From Ectothiorhodospiraceae bacterium (lineage in GTDB: Bacteria; Pseudomonadota; Gammaproteobacteria; HK1): 64,000 bases of DNA. The notes below the pieces were generated by a model. It was not told the DNA's origin. It made no database searches and saw only the letters and a list, made by a program, of their open reading frames with translations. The DNA lies in contig JACKNM010000002.1 in assembly GCA_024234875.1 (NCBI GenBank), forward strand, positions 496,001 through 560,000, written 5' to 3'. The position numbers were made by a program, and so were the translations under genes. This document shows, piece after piece, positions 61,264 through 64,000 of this stretch (the first letter of the stretch is position 1; the number at the start of each line of letters is the position of its first letter).

Positions 61264-61267
<4 letters not shown>
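59672..61267 (+). CDS. Membrane protein with helical, low-complexity periplasmic region; unknown function
   Basis: This 531-residue protein has three hydrophobic helices in its first 175 residues (CLVGLLVALVASVVAVLAI; LLPTVVALLGAGLLCAGAT; LVPVAAALLLVVSTVDV), then an Ala/Arg/Glu-rich helical part with coiled-coil character (about 185-370). A Gly/Ser/Ala-rich low-complexity stretch (about 375-450) and a helical end (FQPQLEAVLAREDVPPHRKA) follow. Similar large proteins occur beside MoxR/BatA genes. It overlaps the MoxR gene by ATGA. Confidence 0.65.
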
Positions 61268-62253
<986 letters not shown>

Positions 62254-62308
62254 CCACGCAATCGCGCGCGATGGCAGGCCCGCCCCGCAGGACGTCTCGC
62301 CACCGCGC

Positions 62309-63217
62309 ATGAGCGTCCCCGAGGCCACCGTCGCCGCCGAAGCGCTGGTCTTCGACACCGAGTTCCTGCGCAAGCTCGAGCGCATCGAGATCGTCGCGCG
62401 CAAGATCTTCCGCGGCCAGCTCCGCGGCGAGCACACCACCATGCGTCGCGGGCGCGGGCTGGAGCTCGCCGACTTCCGCAGCTACCAGCCGGGAGACGAT
62501 CTCCGCTACGTCGACTGGAACATCTTCTCCCGCCTCGATCGACTGTTCCTCAAGCTCTACGTGTCGGAGGAGGACGTCACCCTGAACCTGCTGGTCGACG
62601 CCAGCGCCAGCATGCGCTTCGGCACGCCCTCGAAGTTCGACCAGGCCCGGCGCATGGCGGCGGCGATCGCCTACGTGGGTCTCTGCAATCTGGACCGGGT
62701 GTCGGTGAGCGTGTTCGCCGACGGCCTCGGGCTCGGCATGCCGGGGCTGCGGACCAAGCACGCCATGACCAAGATCCTGCGCTTCCTCGAGTCCATCGAG
62801 GCGCGCGACGCGACCAACCTCACCGCCGCCGGTCGCGCCTTCGCGGCGCGGGCCCGCCACCCCGGCCTGGTGATGGTGATCACCGACCTCCTCGACTGGG
62901 ACGACGCGCGTCCCGGGCTCGAGGCGCTGGTCCATCGCGGCAACGAGGTGGTCGTGGTCCAGCTCCTCGCCGAGGAAGAGATCGCGCCGCCGCTCGACGG
63001 CCCACTCAGGCTGCGCGACAGCGAGACCGGCGAGGAGCTGCGGGTGACCGTCGACGCCGAGCTTCGGCATCTCTATCGACGGCGGCTCGACGCCCATCTC
63101 GCGCGCATCGAGGCATTCTGCCGCGAGCACGCGGTCGAGTACCTTCGCGCCAGCACCGCGATCCCGTTCGAGGACGTGGTGCTGCGCTACCTCCGCCGCG
63201 GGATGCACGTGCGGTGA
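62309..63217 (+). CDS. DUF58 domain protein
   Basis: This 302-residue protein contains GEHTTMRRGRGLELADFRSY and QPGDDLRYVDWNIFSRLDRL, the DUF58 hallmark. LLVDASASMRFG is a VWA-like metal-site (DxSxS) motif, and LVMVITDLLDWDD follows. DUF58 proteins accompany MoxR ATPases and are thought to be their clients. Its stop overlaps the next GTG (GTGA). Confidence 0.93.
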   Translation: MSVPEATVAAEALVFDTEFLRKLERIEIVARKIFRGQLRGEHTTMRRGRGLELADFRSYQPGDDLRYVDWNIFSRLDRLFLKLYVSEEDVTLNLLVDASASMRFGTPSKFDQARRMAAAIAYVGLCNLDRVSVSVFADGLGLGMPGLRTKHAMTKILRFLESIEARDATNLTAAGRAFAARARHPGLVMVITDLLDWDDARPGLEALVHRGNEVVVVQLLAEEEIAPPLDGPLRLRDSETGEELRVTVDAELRHLYRRRLDAHLARIEAFCREHAVEYLRASTAIPFEDVVLRYLRRGMHVR

Positions 63218-64000
63218 TCGAGCTCGCGCAACCGTGGGCGCTGCTCGGTCTGCTGTCGGTGCCGGTGCTGATCGCGCTGCACAGCCTGCGACCGAGCCGA
63301 CGCAACCTCGAGATCTCGTCGAGCCTGCTCTGGCGCGAGGCGCTCGAGGAGCGCCGCCGCGGCTTCGGGCTGCGCAAGCTGCTGCGCGACGCGAGCCTGC
63401 TCGCGCTGCTGCTGCTCGCGGTGGTGCTCTCGGTGGCGCTGGCCGACCCGCGCTGGGTGACGCGGGTGGCGGAGGACGAGGACGTGGTGCTGGTCATCGA
63501 CGCCAGCGCCAGCATGCAGACCCGCGACGGCCTCGGGACGCGGTTCGACCGCGCCCGCGCCGCCGCCATCGCGGTGGTGGACGGCCTTCCGTCGGCCGCC
63601 CGGGTGCTGGTGATGACCAGTGCCCGCGAGCCGCGGCTGCGCTCCGGCTTCGAGTCCGACCGCGACGTGCTGCGCGCGCTGATCGGCGGGCTCCGGCCGA
63701 CCGACGAGGCGGGCCGACCGCGGGATGCGGTGGCGCTGGCGCTGTCTCTGTTGCGCAATCGCGAGCGCGGTCGCGTCCACCTCGTGACCGACGCCGCCTT
63801 CGATCAGCGCCTCGACCTCGAGGGCGCGCCGTTGGAGGTGCACCGTGTCGGCGCCGCGGCGCGCAACGTCGCCATCACCCGCTTCGACGTCCGACCGGAG
63901 ATCTGGGCCGAGGACCGCTTCCAGATCCTGCTCCGGCTGCACAACTACACCGACGCGCCGGTCGAGGTGCCGACCCGCATCACGCTCGGCGACCTGAGCG
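63214..64000 (+). CDS. BatA/BatB-type VWA protein, 3' end outside window
   Basis: A GTG at 63214 overlaps the DUF58 stop and opens a frame that runs to the window edge (262 codons seen). The N-terminus IELAQPWALLGLLSVPVLIA is the BatA-type first helix, followed by HSLRPSRRNLEISSSLLWRE, a second helix (SLLALLLLAVVLSVALA) and the VWA domain with VLVIDASASMQT (MIDAS DxSxS). YTDAPVEVPTRITLG suggests a beta domain after it. It is a membrane-anchored periplasmic partner of MoxR; role linked to stress tolerance in some species. Confidence 0.88.
   Translation, partial: MIELAQPWALLGLLSVPVLIALHSLRPSRRNLEISSSLLWREALEERRRGFGLRKLLRDASLLALLLLAVVLSVALADPRWVTRVAEDEDVVLVIDASASMQTRDGLGTRFDRARAAAIAVVDGLPSAARVLVMTSAREPRLRSGFESDRDVLRALIGGLRPTDEAGRPRDAVALALSLLRNRERGRVHLVTDAAFDQRLDLEGAPLEVHRVGAAARNVAITRFDVRPEIWAEDRFQILLRLHNYTDAPVEVPTRITLGDLS

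Overview
This window is very GC-rich DNA (about 70 percent by eye) from a Gram-negative bacterium. A PEP-CTERM protein, a Wzz/ExoF-type polysaccharide export pair, an MliC-like lipoprotein, a DUF454 protein and abundant ABC uptake systems suggest a high-GC proteobacterium or a related diderm. I cannot name the lineage. Genes are dense, often overlap by ATGA, GTGA or TGATG, and frequently start with GTG. No rRNA, tRNA, CRISPR array, transposase or phage gene was seen.

Layout. 1-2.3 kb: the end of a class III aminotransferase gene and a DUF2817 hydrolase gene. 2.3-4.2 kb: a methyltransferase with a regulatory domain, divergent from a 60-residue peptide gene with a double-glycine leader. 4.2-11.1 kb: a seven-gene leftward unit with a spermidine/putrescine-type ABC transporter, a hydantoin/allantoin racemase-like protein, a PuuE-type allantoinase-like protein and a GNAT protein, probably for ureide uptake and catabolism. 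11.4-12.5 kb: a two-subunit TPP decarboxylase of the sulfopyruvate type. 12.7-17.1 kb: MATE exporter, DUF454 protein, HSL-type hydrolase, and a thiolase-like protein coupled to a DUF35 protein. 17.1-20.3 kb: a PEP-CTERM protein, a remnant of a second DUF35 gene, a Nif11-leader RiPP precursor and an NPPY methyltransferase. 20.4-23.6 kb: an SDR dehydrogenase and a secreted GH97 glycosidase with an extra C-terminal module.

23.7-45 kb is an exopolysaccharide locus on both strands. It holds three GT4 glycosyltransferases, nucleotide-sugar enzymes (Gmd plus Fcl for GDP-L-fucose; an RfbF/RfbG-like pair for a CDP-4-keto-6-deoxyhexose), two tandem paralogous B12-type radical SAM enzymes, a Wzz-like protein with a degenerate CpsD-like partner, a WcaJ-type initiating transferase, an ExoF-type exporter, a methyltransferase and a secreted glycosidase. 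No flippase (Wzx) or polymerase (Wzy) is visible.

45.1-56.6 kb is a peptide-use region: an M19 dipeptidase-family protein, a complete DppABCDF-type transporter, an AhpD-like protein with an MliC-like lipoprotein, and two convergent M81 (MlrC) peptidases. 56.8-64 kb is a translationally coupled MoxR/DUF58/BatA-type operon that runs off the window.

The most unusual signal is a pair of short ribosomal-peptide-precursor-like genes 14 kb apart. They share nearly the same leader end (ELDE-x-QLE-x-V-x-GG), and each sits beside a SAM methyltransferase gene. One has a predicted core that resembles the LLLPAVQxxREAAR segment of DUF1559 pseudopilins. Second in interest are the tandem B12-radical SAM pair in the sugar locus and the runs of strong hairpins placed directly after both solute-binding-protein genes.
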